A stretch of DNA of 64,000 nucleotides from the NCBI RefSeq assembly GCF_003112675.1, contig NZ_BFAY01000011.1, forward strand, positions 1,550,001 to 1,614,000, written 5' to 3'. The position numbers and the translations under genes are program-made. Positions 9,117 through 17,994 of the stretch are shown here, piece by piece (position 1 is the first letter of the stretch; each line of letters begins with the position of its first letter). The notes below the pieces were generated by a model that searched no databases, had not been told where the DNA came from, and saw nothing but the letters and a program-made list of their open reading frames with translations. Origin of the DNA: Leptospira johnsonii. GTDB taxonomy: Bacteria; Spirochaetota; Leptospiria; Leptospirales; Leptospiraceae.

Positions 9117-10280
9117 ATGCTCTCGTTCTTCCCCTTTGTTTATCTTGTTTTATTTCTCACTCTCACATTTCTATTATATTATTTTTTGGAAGTGGTAGAG
9201 GAACCTGTTCTTCAGTTCAGTGAAGGCGAGTTTGTAAAGAGAATAATTGAAAATTGTCCCCGTTTAACTAGGAAATATTTTCCTACATTCTGGTGTTTTA
9301 ATAATCATCTAATGCTGGCTCTCTTACTTTTTAGAGAACATCGTTCCAAATTTTTTCATTACGATAAGCTGGAACATCTTAGAATGAAAGACGGTGGCTT
9401 CACTGGACTTGCCTGGTCCAATATTAAAGAAAAGAAAAAAACAGATTCCGATCCAATCGCGATTGTCTTTCATACAATCAGTGGGGACGAGCAAGATGTT
9501 AAGTCTATTGTGAAAGCAATCAGGGCTCAGTTGAAATGGGCATCCGTGGTTTGTATTAGGAGAGGACATGGGAATCTTCCTCTTTCTAAGCCGCAAATAA
9601 ACACGATGGGGTCCACTTCGGATCTAAAAGAACAGCTCTCCTACATTAAGAAAAAATTTCCGAAGAGTCCTTTGTTTGGAGTGGGGATCTCCGCCGGTTC
9701 CGGGCTGCTTGCTCGATACCTGGGAGAATCCGGGACTAAAAGTTTATTGGATGCTGCAGTTGCAATTTCACCCGCATACGATATTGAGAAAGCATTTCAT
9801 AGAGTTCATCCGGTTTATAGTAAGATCATGGGGCAAAGACTGATTAATTATTTTTTAAAACGTCACTATGAAACCTTATCTTCTGTAAGAGGATTTCAGG
9901 AAGTGCTGGAATCCAAAACCTTGGGTGAATTCCAGGATCGTTTGCACAGACTCTCCGGTTTTGACGATAAGGAAGAATATTACCGGTATTCGAATCCTGC
10001 ATTGGTAATGAAAAATATCCGAACTCCGATTATGATCTTGAATGCAAAGGATGATCCCATCTGTGTAAACCAGAACGTTTTAGAAAATTTGCATTGGTTA
10101 GAAAACCTTCCTAATTCGATCCATGTTTATACAAAAAGAGGAAGCCATATTGCATATTATGAAGGATGGAAAGCGATATCTTGGTCGGATCATCTTGTCT
10201 GCGAATATTTTAAAGCTGTCCAAGACCAATTGCCTAAAAATAAAAAGAAGCCAAAAAAGAAGACCGCGAAAAAGCGTTAG
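9117..10280 (+). CDS. Alpha/beta hydrolase, YheT/ABHD-type, membrane-anchored
   Basis: A 387-residue protein with an N-terminal hydrophobic anchor (residues about 3-24) followed by a hydrolase fold. It has the oxyanion region HTISGDEQD, the nucleophile elbow GISAGSG (Ser192), the acid in NAKDDPIC and the histidine in GSHIAYYEG. This order and the GH-rich RRGHGNLPLS segment match the YheT/ABHD1-3 group, which acts on lipid esters. The tail is strongly basic (KNKKKPKKKTAKKR), which could bind nucleic acid or acidic membrane lipid. No strong ribosome binding site is visible at the ATG. It is convergent with the next gene and shares a hairpin with it. Confidence 0.85.
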   Translation: MLSFFPFVYLVLFLTLTFLLYYFLEVVEEPVLQFSEGEFVKRIIENCPRLTRKYFPTFWCFNNHLMLALLLFREHRSKFFHYDKLEHLRMKDGGFTGLAWSNIKEKKKTDSDPIAIVFHTISGDEQDVKSIVKAIRAQLKWASVVCIRRGHGNLPLSKPQINTMGSTSDLKEQLSYIKKKFPKSPLFGVGISAGSGLLARYLGESGTKSLLDAAVAISPAYDIEKAFHRVHPVYSKIMGQRLINYFLKRHYETLSSVRGFQEVLESKTLGEFQDRLHRLSGFDDKEEYYRYSNPALVMKNIRTPIMILNAKDDPICVNQNVLENLHWLENLPNSIHVYTKRGSHIAYYEGWKAISWSDHLVCEYFKAVQDQLPKNKKKPKKKTAKKR

Positions 10281-10294
10281 TTGCTTTTGTGTAT

Positions 10295-10324
10295 TTTATG
10301 AGGGGGAGTATTCCCACTCATAAA
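10295..10324. terminator. Bidirectional hairpin between convergent genes
   Basis: TTTATGAG and CTCATAAA with an inner GGG/CCC pairing form a stem with one mismatch. It sits 15 bases after the hydrolase stop and covers the stop codon of the facing LamG gene. Confidence 0.55.
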
Positions 10325-11091
10325 CTCGAAACCGGAAAGATCGCCCGATTATAGACTCTAACTTCGTCTACGCTCCCTACAAAAAGTTGAGAAGAAAGGT
10401 CAGATTGGCCCAATTGGAAAAAGCTATTTGTGGCCCAAGGTCGATTCGATCCGAAAGTTCCGGAAGAAGCCAAAACATTATTCACATATAAAGAAGCGGT
10501 TAATGTTTGAATGTCCCAAGTGTAGACCATATGATACCATATATCTTCCGGATACTGACCGCAAGTAGTGCCGACGTCCACATCTCCCGAACCTCCATTG
10601 TTCGTGAATGCCCTGAGTCTGCCACTACAAGAACCAGGTGCGAACGCGTATAATTGAAGACCTAGTCCGGCTCCCTGGCTTACGAAGATAAATTCACTTC
10701 CGTTATTTCCCGGAGGAAATTTTCCCTTTACCCAAGCGCTAACAGTATACGAAGAAACGGTCCCGTCCATAAACAAGGGCCCCTGGGCTGCTGATTGGTG
10801 ATGGCCTCCAGTTCCATCATAGTAATATGCTTTTCCAGGAAATCCGAATCGATCCGCCGTCAAACTTGGAGTCCCGTTTACCGCAGTTAGATCCAATCCG
10901 CCGATTATATCGCGAGTATCTCCATCCAAGGGCCAATAATGGACTAGTCCGACGGAAGAATCGAGTAATGTGAGCTTTACGAAATTTTGAAATGCCGATT
11001 GGTCATCAGGTTCTTGATTTTGCAGAAGAAGATAGGTTCCACAATTTAGGGAAAGATATGAGATCAGAACTAGGTATATGAGCTTTCGCAT
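10318..11091 (-). CDS. LamG/concanavalin-like domain lipoprotein
   Basis: A 257-residue protein. The signal MRKLIYLVLISYLSLNC ends with Cys17 in a lipobox (LSLNC). After a short linker, residues about 50-257 form a LamG-like jelly roll: VGLVHYWPLDGDTRD is the usual entry strand, then YTVSAWVKG, WYHMVYTWD, ASLYVNN and the closing VGSVDEVRVYNRAI. Two cysteines (CSGRLR, TTCGQY) probably pair. LamG domains bind glycans or other surface ligands. The likely role is a surface or periplasmic adhesin-like lipoprotein, but the ligand is unknown. It is alone on the minus strand. Confidence 0.85.
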   Translation of the reverse strand: MRKLIYLVLISYLSLNCGTYLLLQNQEPDDQSAFQNFVKLTLLDSSVGLVHYWPLDGDTRDIIGGLDLTAVNGTPSLTADRFGFPGKAYYYDGTGGHHQSAAQGPLFMDGTVSSYTVSAWVKGKFPPGNNGSEFIFVSQGAGLGLQLYAFAPGSCSGRLRAFTNNGGSGDVDVGTTCGQYPEDIWYHMVYTWDIQTLTASLYVNNVLASSGTFGSNRPWATNSFFQLGQSDLSSQLFVGSVDEVRVYNRAIFPVSSL

Positions 11092-11248
11092 ATTGTATTC
11101 AATTCGAATAACATTCTCGGCTGGGAGCTTTTTCTTTTGAAAGTAATATTCAGAGAATATCGTTTAAATTTTATTTCTAAAGAACAATCCAGACCAAAGC
11201 TTAAAATATGGTATTGCCAAATTAGAACTCATTGCTTACAAGGAAACC

Positions 11249-11947
11249 ATGTATGATATCCCACTCGTCCAAATAGGGCCCGTCAAAGCAGCTTGCATCC
11301 AAGGCGATCCTCAAGGTGCCTATGTCATTTTTCTGCATGGATACGGTGCGAACGCATTCGATCTTCTTCCTTTATATTCTTATATGGACGTTCCAGAAGG
11401 AACGAATTTCATTTTTCCGGATGGGATTTTAGAAGTTCCGATTATGCCGGGTTATAACGGTAAGGCTTGGTTCCCGATCGATATGGAGGCCTTACAAAGA
11501 GCAATGGTTGCAGGAGGTTCTAGGGAACTTTTTGAACGTTATCCTGCAGGTTTGGCCGAGGCAAAACAAAAGATAGAAGAGATGATTCAGACCTTAAACG
11601 TTCCAATGGATCGGATTATATTGGGAGGTTTCTCTCAAGGATCAATGCTTGCGACTGAGATTACTCTTAAAGCGGAGAAAAAACCCAAAGGTCTTGTCAT
11701 TCTGTCTGGAACTTTACTAGATGAGACTAATTGGACCCAGTATGCGAAACAAACTCCGGGCTATAAATTTTTTCAAAGTCATGGTAGAATGGACCCTGTG
11801 CTTGGTTATCCTGCCGCAAAAAGATTGGAAACCGTTTTAAAAGAGGCTGGCTGGATAGGTGAGTTGCTGGCATTTCCGGGTGGACATGAAATCCCGGAGA
11901 TAGTATTAAACGGTATGAACCGCTATTTGCGAGAATTGTTCGAATGA
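11249..11947 (+). CDS. Phospholipase/carboxylesterase-family hydrolase (Abhydrolase_2)
   Basis: A 232-residue cytosolic protein with no signal peptide. The ATG follows [23 protein letters not shown] is the oxyanion loop of the carboxylesterase/thioesterase (Abhydrolase_2) family, GGFSQGS carries the nucleophile (Ser129), and GRMDPVLGY and GGHEIPE supply the Asp and His. The size is normal for the family, which cleaves short esters or acyl-thioesters such as lysophospholipids. Its stop overlaps the next start by four bases (ATGA), so it heads a three-gene operon with the nucleotidyltransferase-like protein and the DUF1554 lipoprotein. Confidence 0.9.
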   Translation: MYDIPLVQIGPVKAACIQGDPQGAYVIFLHGYGANAFDLLPLYSYMDVPEGTNFIFPDGILEVPIMPGYNGKAWFPIDMEALQRAMVAGGSRELFERYPAGLAEAKQKIEEMIQTLNVPMDRIILGGFSQGSMLATEITLKAEKKPKGLVILSGTLLDETNWTQYAKQTPGYKFFQSHGRMDPVLGYPAAKRLETVLKEAGWIGELLAFPGGHEIPEIVLNGMNRYLRELFE

Positions 11948-12654
11948 CCTATCTAATAGAAAAATACGTAGCCCTCAAAAACAAATACCGCAACTACGAT
12001 ACCAAAGAAGCTTTGAGGAGAATGCAGGCTTGCCGCATCGCCTTAAAAGAATTGGAGGACAAAGGCTTTCGCACAGGCGTGGAAATTTTAGGTTCGATCA
12101 ATTTTGGGATCGTAGAACCTTCTTCCGATATCGATTGTATTCTATTACATTATTGTGATTTACATAAGGACCAAGAATGTCCTGAATATTGCCCCAATTT
12201 TTTATATGAATCCGAAGAAATCAAGGCCAGCCTTCGCAGAAGATTGAAGAATGAAAATTTAAAAATAGAGTTTTTAGACTGTATCAATCTTAGAATGGTG
12301 GAGAGAGCTCTCGAGGCCGGAAACTGGAAGGATCACGAAGTCCTCCGGAGACTTTTATTTTACAGAACTATTGGTCGTCCTGTGAACAGACCTCTTTTCA
12401 TTCCGTATGCAGAAAAGTTGGAAGAGAACGAGGAATATATCCGGGATATTTTAGAATGGGGCTCTGAAGCTTTGAGCGTTTACCTTGGTACTTCCCGCCA
12501 CAGATTTTCTTTCAGCAAGTATAACGAAAGGATAGAAAGTTCAGGCTTACAACTTCCTCACGGTCTGAAAGAAGAGTTAGAAAGTTATTTAGATCAGAGA
12601 GAAGGTTACGAAACGAACGGAGCAGGATCTTCTCATTCTAAGGATCCGGTTTGA
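11944..12654 (+). CDS. Nucleotidyltransferase-fold protein
   Basis: A 236-residue soluble protein, coupled to the preceding esterase by an ATGA overlap. Residues about 43-60 read [18 protein letters not shown], the GS...DxD signature of the DNA-polymerase-beta-like nucleotidyltransferase fold. A third acidic residue may be supplied by IEFLDC. A cysteine/histidine-rich stretch follows ([18 protein letters not shown]), unusual for the fold and possibly a metal site. The remainder is helical. The substrate is unknown; tRNA, antibiotic or protein targets are all possible. The motif supports the fold, not a particular reaction. Confidence 0.7.
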   Translation: MTYLIEKYVALKNKYRNYDTKEALRRMQACRIALKELEDKGFRTGVEILGSINFGIVEPSSDIDCILLHYCDLHKDQECPEYCPNFLYESEEIKASLRRRLKNENLKIEFLDCINLRMVERALEAGNWKDHEVLRRLLFYRTIGRPVNRPLFIPYAEKLEENEEYIRDILEWGSEALSVYLGTSRHRFSFSKYNERIESSGLQLPHGLKEELESYLDQREGYETNGAGSSHSKDPV

Positions 12655-12660
12655 GCTCTT

Positions 12661-13602
12661 ATGTGTATCCGGTGGATTTCTTTATTCTTTGCGATCTGCT
12701 TTTCGGCTTTTCAGATAGGCTGTGCGATCAAATCCGAGAATTCCGGAGATCCAAGCACGAAAGAATATTATGAAAATGCGATTATCAACTGTCTGATTAG
12801 CGGATGTGACAAGGAGATTATTATTACAGGCGGAAATACGCTTCCGGAAGGTGGAAGTTTACTCTTGTCCGTCTCTTTAGTCCATGAACCGGATTCTTCT
12901 TCCGTGGTTTATAATTTTTCCACAAGCAATCCTGCAATCGCTTCTATTTCACCTGCAATGATGACTTTTACTCCTTCGGATTATAATATTCCTCAGACTT
13001 TGACTATAACAGGTATGTCCGACGATTCGGATTCCACAGATAATTCCGTAGTCATTTCTATTCTTACTCCAGATTCCGAAACAATCCCTTATCCAATATT
13101 ACAAAAAGATAATGATAAATTTTTGTTTGCTACCGCCGTTTCGTATGCTGGAAATTTCGGATCCGGCGGATTTGCGGATTTTGTTTGTCAAAATGAGGCG
13201 AATACTTTATTTTCCAGCGGGCTCCCTTCCGGTACCTACAAAACTTTTGCGGTGGCAGGAACCTGGAGAAGGGCTATGCCTTCTAAGATAGATTGGGTCT
13301 TGAAATCAAACAAAGAATATATAGATTTTGCCGGCGGGACATTTGTAAAAGCGTTCTCTACAGACGCGAATGCATTATTCGGCTTCGGTTCTGGAAGTGG
13401 GATTAGCGCAACTGCGGCAGGATACTGGACCGGTTTACAAACGGATTGGTCTACTGCAAATACATGCCAAGGCTGGACTTCGAGTTCCGCTTCGGACCAA
13501 GGGAATTTCGCAAACTCTCTGGATGCAAGTACTGGAGGAATTTCTACAGGAACTCCGGACTTTTGTAATGTAACAAAGTCTCTGGTCTGCGTTCAGCAAT
13601 AA
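12661..13602 (+). CDS. DUF1554-domain lipoprotein
   Basis: A 313-residue protein starting six bases after the previous stop; that stop is in frame with this ATG, so no earlier start is possible. The signal ends in FQIGC (Cys about 20). Residues 55-135 look like a beta-rich spacer (SNPAIASISPAMMTFTPSDYNIPQ...), as in Leptospira lipoproteins with Calx-like or Ig-like repeats. Residues about 150-313 show the DUF1554 pattern: FVCQNEAN, LPSGTYKTFAVAGTWRRA, DWVLKSNKEY, YWTGLQTDW, TCQGWTSSSASDQGNF. DUF1554 is abundant in leptospires and is thought to be surface-exposed; its function is unknown. Confidence 0.88.
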   Translation: MCIRWISLFFAICFSAFQIGCAIKSENSGDPSTKEYYENAIINCLISGCDKEIIITGGNTLPEGGSLLLSVSLVHEPDSSSVVYNFSTSNPAIASISPAMMTFTPSDYNIPQTLTITGMSDDSDSTDNSVVISILTPDSETIPYPILQKDNDKFLFATAVSYAGNFGSGGFADFVCQNEANTLFSSGLPSGTYKTFAVAGTWRRAMPSKIDWVLKSNKEYIDFAGGTFVKAFSTDANALFGFGSGSGISATAAGYWTGLQTDWSTANTCQGWTSSSASDQGNFANSLDASTGGISTGTPDFCNVTKSLVCVQQ

Positions 13603-13621
13603 TTATATTTTTCGAATATAA
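13603..13621. terminator. AT-rich hairpin between convergent genes
   Basis: TTATATT and AATATAA pair around a TTTCG loop, immediately after the DUF1554 stop and just before the end of the facing phoU-like gene. Confidence 0.4.
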
Positions 13622-13623
13622 GA

Positions 13624-14343
13624 TCAGGAAGCTTTTGTTTTTTCAGTGACCTGGACCGGATCGGAAAGATGGCGAATGTCCATGCCTGTGTTCAATCGCA
13701 CTAATTCTTCTGCGATATTTACTGCATAGTCTCCCGCTCTTTCTATTCCTAAAATTATCCTGTAAAGATCGGCAAATTGGTTTTTATCCAATCTTGGATC
13801 CAATACGAATTTCAAGAAGGCAGCATGACATAGATTGTTCAGTTCTTCTTCCACAGTATGAACTGAACCGTAGAATCTGTTTTTTTCTTCGACTAAGGAT
13901 TCTACAGCCATTCCCACAAGAGTGACTACTCTGGAGAGCATTTTATCTAAAATTTCTTCCTGTCTGAAAAATCCTTTGGGAAGAAGTCCTCTTCTGTAGC
14001 AAGTGGCGCAGTTTACGATCTGGTCACCCATTCTTTCTAAACTTCTGTTGATACGAATAGAAGAAAGTGCAAATCGCAACGGATCTCTTTTAAGCACAAC
14101 TTCTCCATCAATTTGGTCCATCCCGAGAAGGTTACGGTTTGCGACCGCTTCTAAGATTGCGTTTTGGGAGAGGTTATCGTTTTGTTTTTCCAAACTATCG
14201 ATCAGATCGTCTCTTTCGATCACTTGTTTGGCAAGGTCCGGATTTTCCTGTTCAATTGCGTCGTCCAAGATCAGGATTTGTTCCAAACAAAGCTCCGCCA
14301 TTGCGTATAGATTTTTACGGAGATAATCGAACTTGGAAGCCAT
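13624..14343 (-). CDS. PhoU-domain protein
   Basis: 239 residues from the ATG at 14343, chosen because GGAG lies five bases upstream; an in-frame start at 14376 has no such site. The protein is all-helical with two PhoU-type repeats. The first is around [16 protein letters not shown], the second around [24 protein letters not shown]. Both carry the E/DR-GD pattern ([12 protein letters not shown] and [11 protein letters not shown]) that forms the metal-binding face of PhoU. PhoU proteins restrain phosphate transport and signalling by the Pst/PhoR system. No pst or phoR gene lies nearby, so this could be a stand-alone PhoU-like regulator. Confidence 0.85.
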   Translation of the reverse strand: MASKFDYLRKNLYAMAELCLEQILILDDAIEQENPDLAKQVIERDDLIDSLEKQNDNLSQNAILEAVANRNLLGMDQIDGEVVLKRDPLRFALSSIRINRSLERMGDQIVNCATCYRRGLLPKGFFRQEEILDKMLSRVVTLVGMAVESLVEEKNRFYGSVHTVEEELNNLCHAAFLKFVLDPRLDKNQFADLYRIILGIERAGDYAVNIAEELVRLNTGMDIRHLSDPVQVTEKTKAS

Positions 14344-14413
14344 GTATCTCCGAAGGTTAACCTCGAATGTACACAACGGTCAAGATGTTTTTAAAATTGG
14401 TTAGATTGGCGAC

Positions 14414-14526
14414 TTCCCGCTTCGCGGGAACCGCGCTGCTTCGACTTCGCGCATTCGCGCTCATCCGGGCAAGGCCCGGACTAAAGGTCTACACATCGCT
14501 GTCGCGCTCAGCTAGGGCAATTGCCC
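14414..14526. repeat. Cluster of GC-rich hairpins
   Basis: Three strong palindromes in about 110 bases: TTCCCGC-ttc-GCGGGAA (14414-14430), TCCGGGC-aag-GCCCGGA (14464-14480) and GGGCAATTGCCC (14515-14526). The composition contrasts with the flanking genes. It resembles REP-type intergenic elements; it may also end transcripts of the MAPEG gene. Confidence 0.6.
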
Positions 14527-14539
14527 GGTTGTTTGAAGA

Positions 14540-14956
14540 TTAAAGAATAGAACGCACTAATATCACTAACATTGCAGTGAAACAAATATATTGGATTATA
14601 AATCCAGTAAATCTTACGTTCACGTTCCAAACTCCTCCTCCACTTAAATGAGCTCCTGTTTGCAGGATTCTTGCTCCAAATACGATCCAAGCGAGCAGAT
14701 CAAAAGTGTCGTTTTGATATCCTGAAAGTATAAAAGTCAAAACTAAAACTCCGAAAACGGGAAGCCCTTCCACGCAGTTCAAGTGAGCTCGATGGATCCT
14801 CCAATACAGATCAGAACCGTGTTGTATCCAAGCAGGGAACTCGTTGGACTTTTTAGTGCCTGCCAATACCTGAACTGTTCGAAAAGATACTACTATGAGT
14901 ACGAGCAGAATGGTCCAGGCGGTAAAAGCGATTAATGGAAATAGAGAACTAAACAT
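14540..14956 (-). CDS. MAPEG-family membrane protein
   Basis: A 138-residue integral membrane protein with four hydrophobic segments. The signature RAHLNCVEGLPVFGVLV (residues about 58-74) matches the MAPEG consensus (R-H-N...E-N/G-P-F) of microsomal glutathione S-transferases and leukotriene-C4-synthase-like enzymes. Bacterial members usually have no proven substrate. Its promoter region lies in the short gap beyond 14956, next to the terminator of the imelysin locus. It appears to be a single-gene unit, with the GC-rich hairpins downstream. Confidence 0.85.
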   Translation of the reverse strand: MFSSLFPLIAFTAWTILLVLIVVSFRTVQVLAGTKKSNEFPAWIQHGSDLYWRIHRAHLNCVEGLPVFGVLVLTFILSGYQNDTFDLLAWIVFGARILQTGAHLSGGGVWNVNVRFTGFIIQYICFTAMLVILVRSIL

Positions 14957-15026
14957 AGTCCGATAGAGAAAGTCTAACGACTATGTTTGGCAAGACAAAT
15001 TTGGTAGATTGAAAAAAGATCGGAAC

Positions 15027-15067
15027 GCTAATATATATCGTTTTTATCTCAAACAATATATATTAGC
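15027..15067 (-). terminator. Perfect 12-bp inverted repeat after the imelysin operon
   Basis: GCTAATATATAT (15027-15038) and its exact complement ATATATATTAGC (15056-15067) flank a 17-base loop, 14 bases past the last stop of the minus-strand operon. A T-rich run follows on the minus strand after a short gap. Most likely an intrinsic terminator. Confidence 0.5.
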
Positions 15068-15081
15068 ATTTTATAAAAGGA

Positions 15082-16338
15082 TCAGTCTCCGTCGTTGGAA
15101 GAAGGAAGATTTGGAACTCCTAAGACCGAGAACGCGTCGATCGTCATCAGATTCTTTAAGATCTTTGCCTGATCCCAGATCGGTTTTACGTTCGTAGTAA
15201 CGCTTGTCCCGTTCATTGTGGTACCATCTGCGTCGATCTCAGCATACAGATCCGCGCTGCCGCTGATCTTAGCATCGATCATATTTTTAAAGTTTGTGAT
15301 CTCAGCTTGTATATCGTCATCCAAGGATGAATTCTGGGCTCTGACTAATTTGGACATTGAACTGATTTTTGGATCTGCAGGATCTCCTAAATATGCGAAT
15401 TCGATCCCTAATAAATTATCTCTTAGATCCTTATAAGCTACTCTAGAGTAGATCGCTTCCAAGAAGACAGGATCCGGCTCTTGTCTTTTTCCTGCTCCGG
15501 AACAAGAAACACTTAAACAAGCGGCGTTTCCTAATTTATTATCCTGGATCTGGTTCACTAAATTTCCAAGAGATTGGATATAAGTATCGAAAGCCTCTCC
15601 TTGGGAACGGAATTGGATCCCAGTTCCGGTGGTATATTCATTTAGGAAGTTGCCACCTGTAGGAAGCCATTTATTATATAAATCTAATGCATCCTGATTG
15701 ATCACCTGGGCGAGTGCCAGAATATAATCGGTTCTTCTTGCATTCCCTTGATTTGAGGTATTAATACTGGCGTTTGAATCTATTGTTGTTCTGCTTAAAT
15801 CGGAATCGAAAAGCAGGATTTCCAGAGACTCAATTCCTTTGTATTTGGGAGGGCAAGCCGAAAGATTTGTTTTGTTAAGTGTTGTATTCGTCGCTGTACA
15901 AACGGTTACGGAGCTTGTTAGGATCTGATTCACCAAGTTGCTACTTGGTCTCGCTCCGGATTTGATAAATCCATCCATCTTAGTGTAATACTCAGTTGGA
16001 TTTGTAGCCGGTCCGAAATAGTAGGGCTCCACTTTCTTTAAGGAAACTCTCACTTGGTCCCAAGCAGCTTGCAGGGCTGCAAGATTCGTCACATTCGTGT
16101 TTCCGGAAGTAGTATAAGTAACTGCCGCTGCTTCTAATGCTGCAGTATCCGTAGTCAATTGTTCCAAACTTGGAATGATCACGAATTTACCGGTATGTTC
16201 TAAAAATGCTGAACTTCCCGGGCCGGCCGCCAATAAGAGCAAAGGATCTTTGCCTCCACCTCCGCAGGAAACAAGGGAAGATACCAAAATAAAGTATAAT
16301 GTTTTTCTAAATAAAGAATTAGATAATATGGATCTCAT
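15082..16338 (-). CDS. Divergent imelysin-family lipoprotein lacking the GxHxxE histidine
   Basis: 418 residues from an ATG with AGGAG eight bases upstream; a longer in-frame opening to 16446 overlaps the preceding gene and has no comparable site. The signal ends in SLVSC (Cys25), then GGGG. The body is helical, with a Peptidase_M75/imelysin-like layout: an N-terminal LAALQAAWDQVRVSLKKVEPYYFGP block and a second LAQVINQDALDLYNKWLP block. Where imelysins have GxHxxE, this protein has GIESLE (168-173), so the histidine is replaced by Glu170. It also carries extra cysteines (CTATN, ACPP, ACLSVSC). Its start lies 11 bases after the di-heme oxidoreductase stop, so the genes are co-transcribed. Inferred role: periplasmic partner in metal or iron handling. 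Confidence 0.75.
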   Translation of the reverse strand: MRSILSNSLFRKTLYFILVSSLVSCGGGGKDPLLLLAAGPGSSAFLEHTGKFVIIPSLEQLTTDTAALEAAAVTYTTSGNTNVTNLAALQAAWDQVRVSLKKVEPYYFGPATNPTEYYTKMDGFIKSGARPSSNLVNQILTSSVTVCTATNTTLNKTNLSACPPKYKGIESLEILLFDSDLSRTTIDSNASINTSNQGNARRTDYILALAQVINQDALDLYNKWLPTGGNFLNEYTTGTGIQFRSQGEAFDTYIQSLGNLVNQIQDNKLGNAACLSVSCSGAGKRQEPDPVFLEAIYSRVAYKDLRDNLLGIEFAYLGDPADPKISSMSKLVRAQNSSLDDDIQAEITNFKNMIDAKISGSADLYAEIDADGTTMNGTSVTTNVKPIWDQAKILKNLMTIDAFSVLGVPNLPSSNDGD

Positions 16339-16349
16339 CGTCGTTTCTC

Positions 16350-17954
16350 CTACAAAGATTCCAAAAATTTGATCAGCTTTTGCCTGTCCGTTAAAGATAA
16401 ATTTTGGAAACCCGTCCTTGCGGTGTCGGCCTCTCCTCCATGCCAAAGGATCGCTTCTTCTATTCCATTGGCTCTTCCGTCATGCATGAGTTTTAAATGT
16501 CCGTTTACTTCTTGTATCAAACCAAGTCCCCAAAGTGGAGGGGTTCTCCATTCTTGTCCGTCCGCATCAAAATCCGGCCTTCCGTCGGCAAGTTCAGGAC
16601 CCATATCATGCAAGAGTAGATCCGTATAAGGTTTGATGTATTGGTAAGAAAGTTCCGGAAGACCTGGAACATTTCCCGTGAGGACCAGAGGTTTATGGCA
16701 TGCATCACATTTGATAGAAGAGAATAATACCTTTCCGTCGATTACATCCGGATCGGATAAATTTCTTCTCGCAGGAACAGCGACCAACTTGGTGTAAAAA
16801 TTCACCGACTCAGCAATGGATGCAGTAATCTCTGGATCTGCGGTTCCGGAAGCCGCCGCCAAACATTGGGTTTGAGTGCTTGGACAATTATCAGTTGAGA
16901 ATAAAGGACTTGTGATCCCGATATCTCCTAAAAAAGCTCCTTGGTTCTGTTGGAATAAACTTGGCTCGTTCGCCTTCCAACCGAAACGTCCCAAAACCTT
17001 CTTATGATTTTTGGCGTCCCAAACCATATTCACTTTTCCTGATACTCCATCCGAGTCCGAATCGGTTGGATCCGCCCAGCCTAGGATAGTTGATTCAGGA
17101 ATAGCTTCTAATAGACCTAAACCAGGGATCATAGGAGCAGTTCTGGGAGAAAAGTTAAAGGAAGAAGGTGCTCCTCCGAAATTCACATTCCAGCTGAAAG
17201 AATACACTGGAGTGTTTAGGGTTACTGTTCCGCCTGATGTGTAATTTCTTACGACAGTTGCACCTGTATAAGATACTGATGCGTTACCTTCAGGTGGGGT
17301 GAAGTTCGGGCCGGTGGAGCCTGTACAATCAAAATTGGAATCATAAGCGAGTGGTGTAACACAACCTATCCCTTTATGATTCAATTGTAGTCCGAAAGAA
17401 TCCAAACCTACAGGTCCACCTGTAGTCGGATCGGAAACTCCTACCTTTGAAAGCCGTATCAAAATCCCAACAGAATTAAATAAAGTTCCGCTATCGGGAG
17501 GAGCTCCTCTTCCATCTCCTGCATGGCAATTCTGGCAAGAACTCGTATTAAAAGTCGGTCCTAAACCGGCGGAGGCGCTGTTACCTTCTGCCACCCAAGC
17601 TCTATTGAAAAAGTTATTTCCGGTATTGAATTGAATTCCATCAGAACTCATGTTTACTACAGGAGTATCGAAAGAAGTTGGATTGGAAATAAATCGGGTG
17701 CCGTATCCACCAGAAAAAGCCTCTCCCGGATCCGGCGCTATGCCTGTTTGACTTGCGATGATTGCAGCGATTCCGAGGGGATCTGTTCCTTCTTTTCCGC
17801 CGCAGTACAAAAAGTTAAGAAGAATACATACTAAGATCGGGATCGTTCTGGTCCAACGTCTCCGAGATGGGTTCGGTTCCGGATTTGCGGTTCCGGAACC
17901 GATATTTAAATTTTTATCACAGTTCATATTTTTATATTTTTCGGAAGTTTTCAC
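16350..17954 (-). CDS. Di-heme oxidoreductase (DUF1111/DHOR) lipoprotein
   Basis: Up to 534 residues from a GTG at 17954; an ATG at 17927 is an alternative start. A basic stretch (PSRRRWTR) precedes the hydrophobic IPILVCILLNFLYC, so the protein is probably a lipoprotein anchored at Cys51. Two heme-attachment motifs are visible, CQNCH (140-144) and CDACH (416-420). They sit in the usual contexts GDGRGAPP and VLFSSIKCDACHKP of the DUF1111 family, which is distantly related to MauG and cytochrome c peroxidases. The domain also shows the D-rich loop DSDSDGVSGKVN and a C-terminal HDGRANGIEEAILWHGGEA block. It lies between two imelysin-type genes, an arrangement I recall from other bacteria and associate with iron acquisition. 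The role is inferred as periplasmic electron transfer or metal oxidation. Confidence 0.88.
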   Translation of the reverse strand: MKTSEKYKNMNCDKNLNIGSGTANPEPNPSRRRWTRTIPILVCILLNFLYCGGKEGTDPLGIAAIIASQTGIAPDPGEAFSGGYGTRFISNPTSFDTPVVNMSSDGIQFNTGNNFFNRAWVAEGNSASAGLGPTFNTSSCQNCHAGDGRGAPPDSGTLFNSVGILIRLSKVGVSDPTTGGPVGLDSFGLQLNHKGIGCVTPLAYDSNFDCTGSTGPNFTPPEGNASVSYTGATVVRNYTSGGTVTLNTPVYSFSWNVNFGGAPSSFNFSPRTAPMIPGLGLLEAIPESTILGWADPTDSDSDGVSGKVNMVWDAKNHKKVLGRFGWKANEPSLFQQNQGAFLGDIGITSPLFSTDNCPSTQTQCLAAASGTADPEITASIAESVNFYTKLVAVPARRNLSDPDVIDGKVLFSSIKCDACHKPLVLTGNVPGLPELSYQYIKPYTDLLLHDMGPELADGRPDFDADGQEWRTPPLWGLGLIQEVNGHLKLMHDGRANGIEEAILWHGGEADTARTGFQNLSLTDRQKLIKFLESL

Positions 17955-17994
17955 AGGGACCGAACCTGTATTACATATTTCTAATGACTTTTCA

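Noticed and set aside
16369..16629. Plus-strand frame opposite the di-heme oxidoreductase gene
   Set aside because: It is antisense to conserved residues of the heme protein and lacks any start signal.
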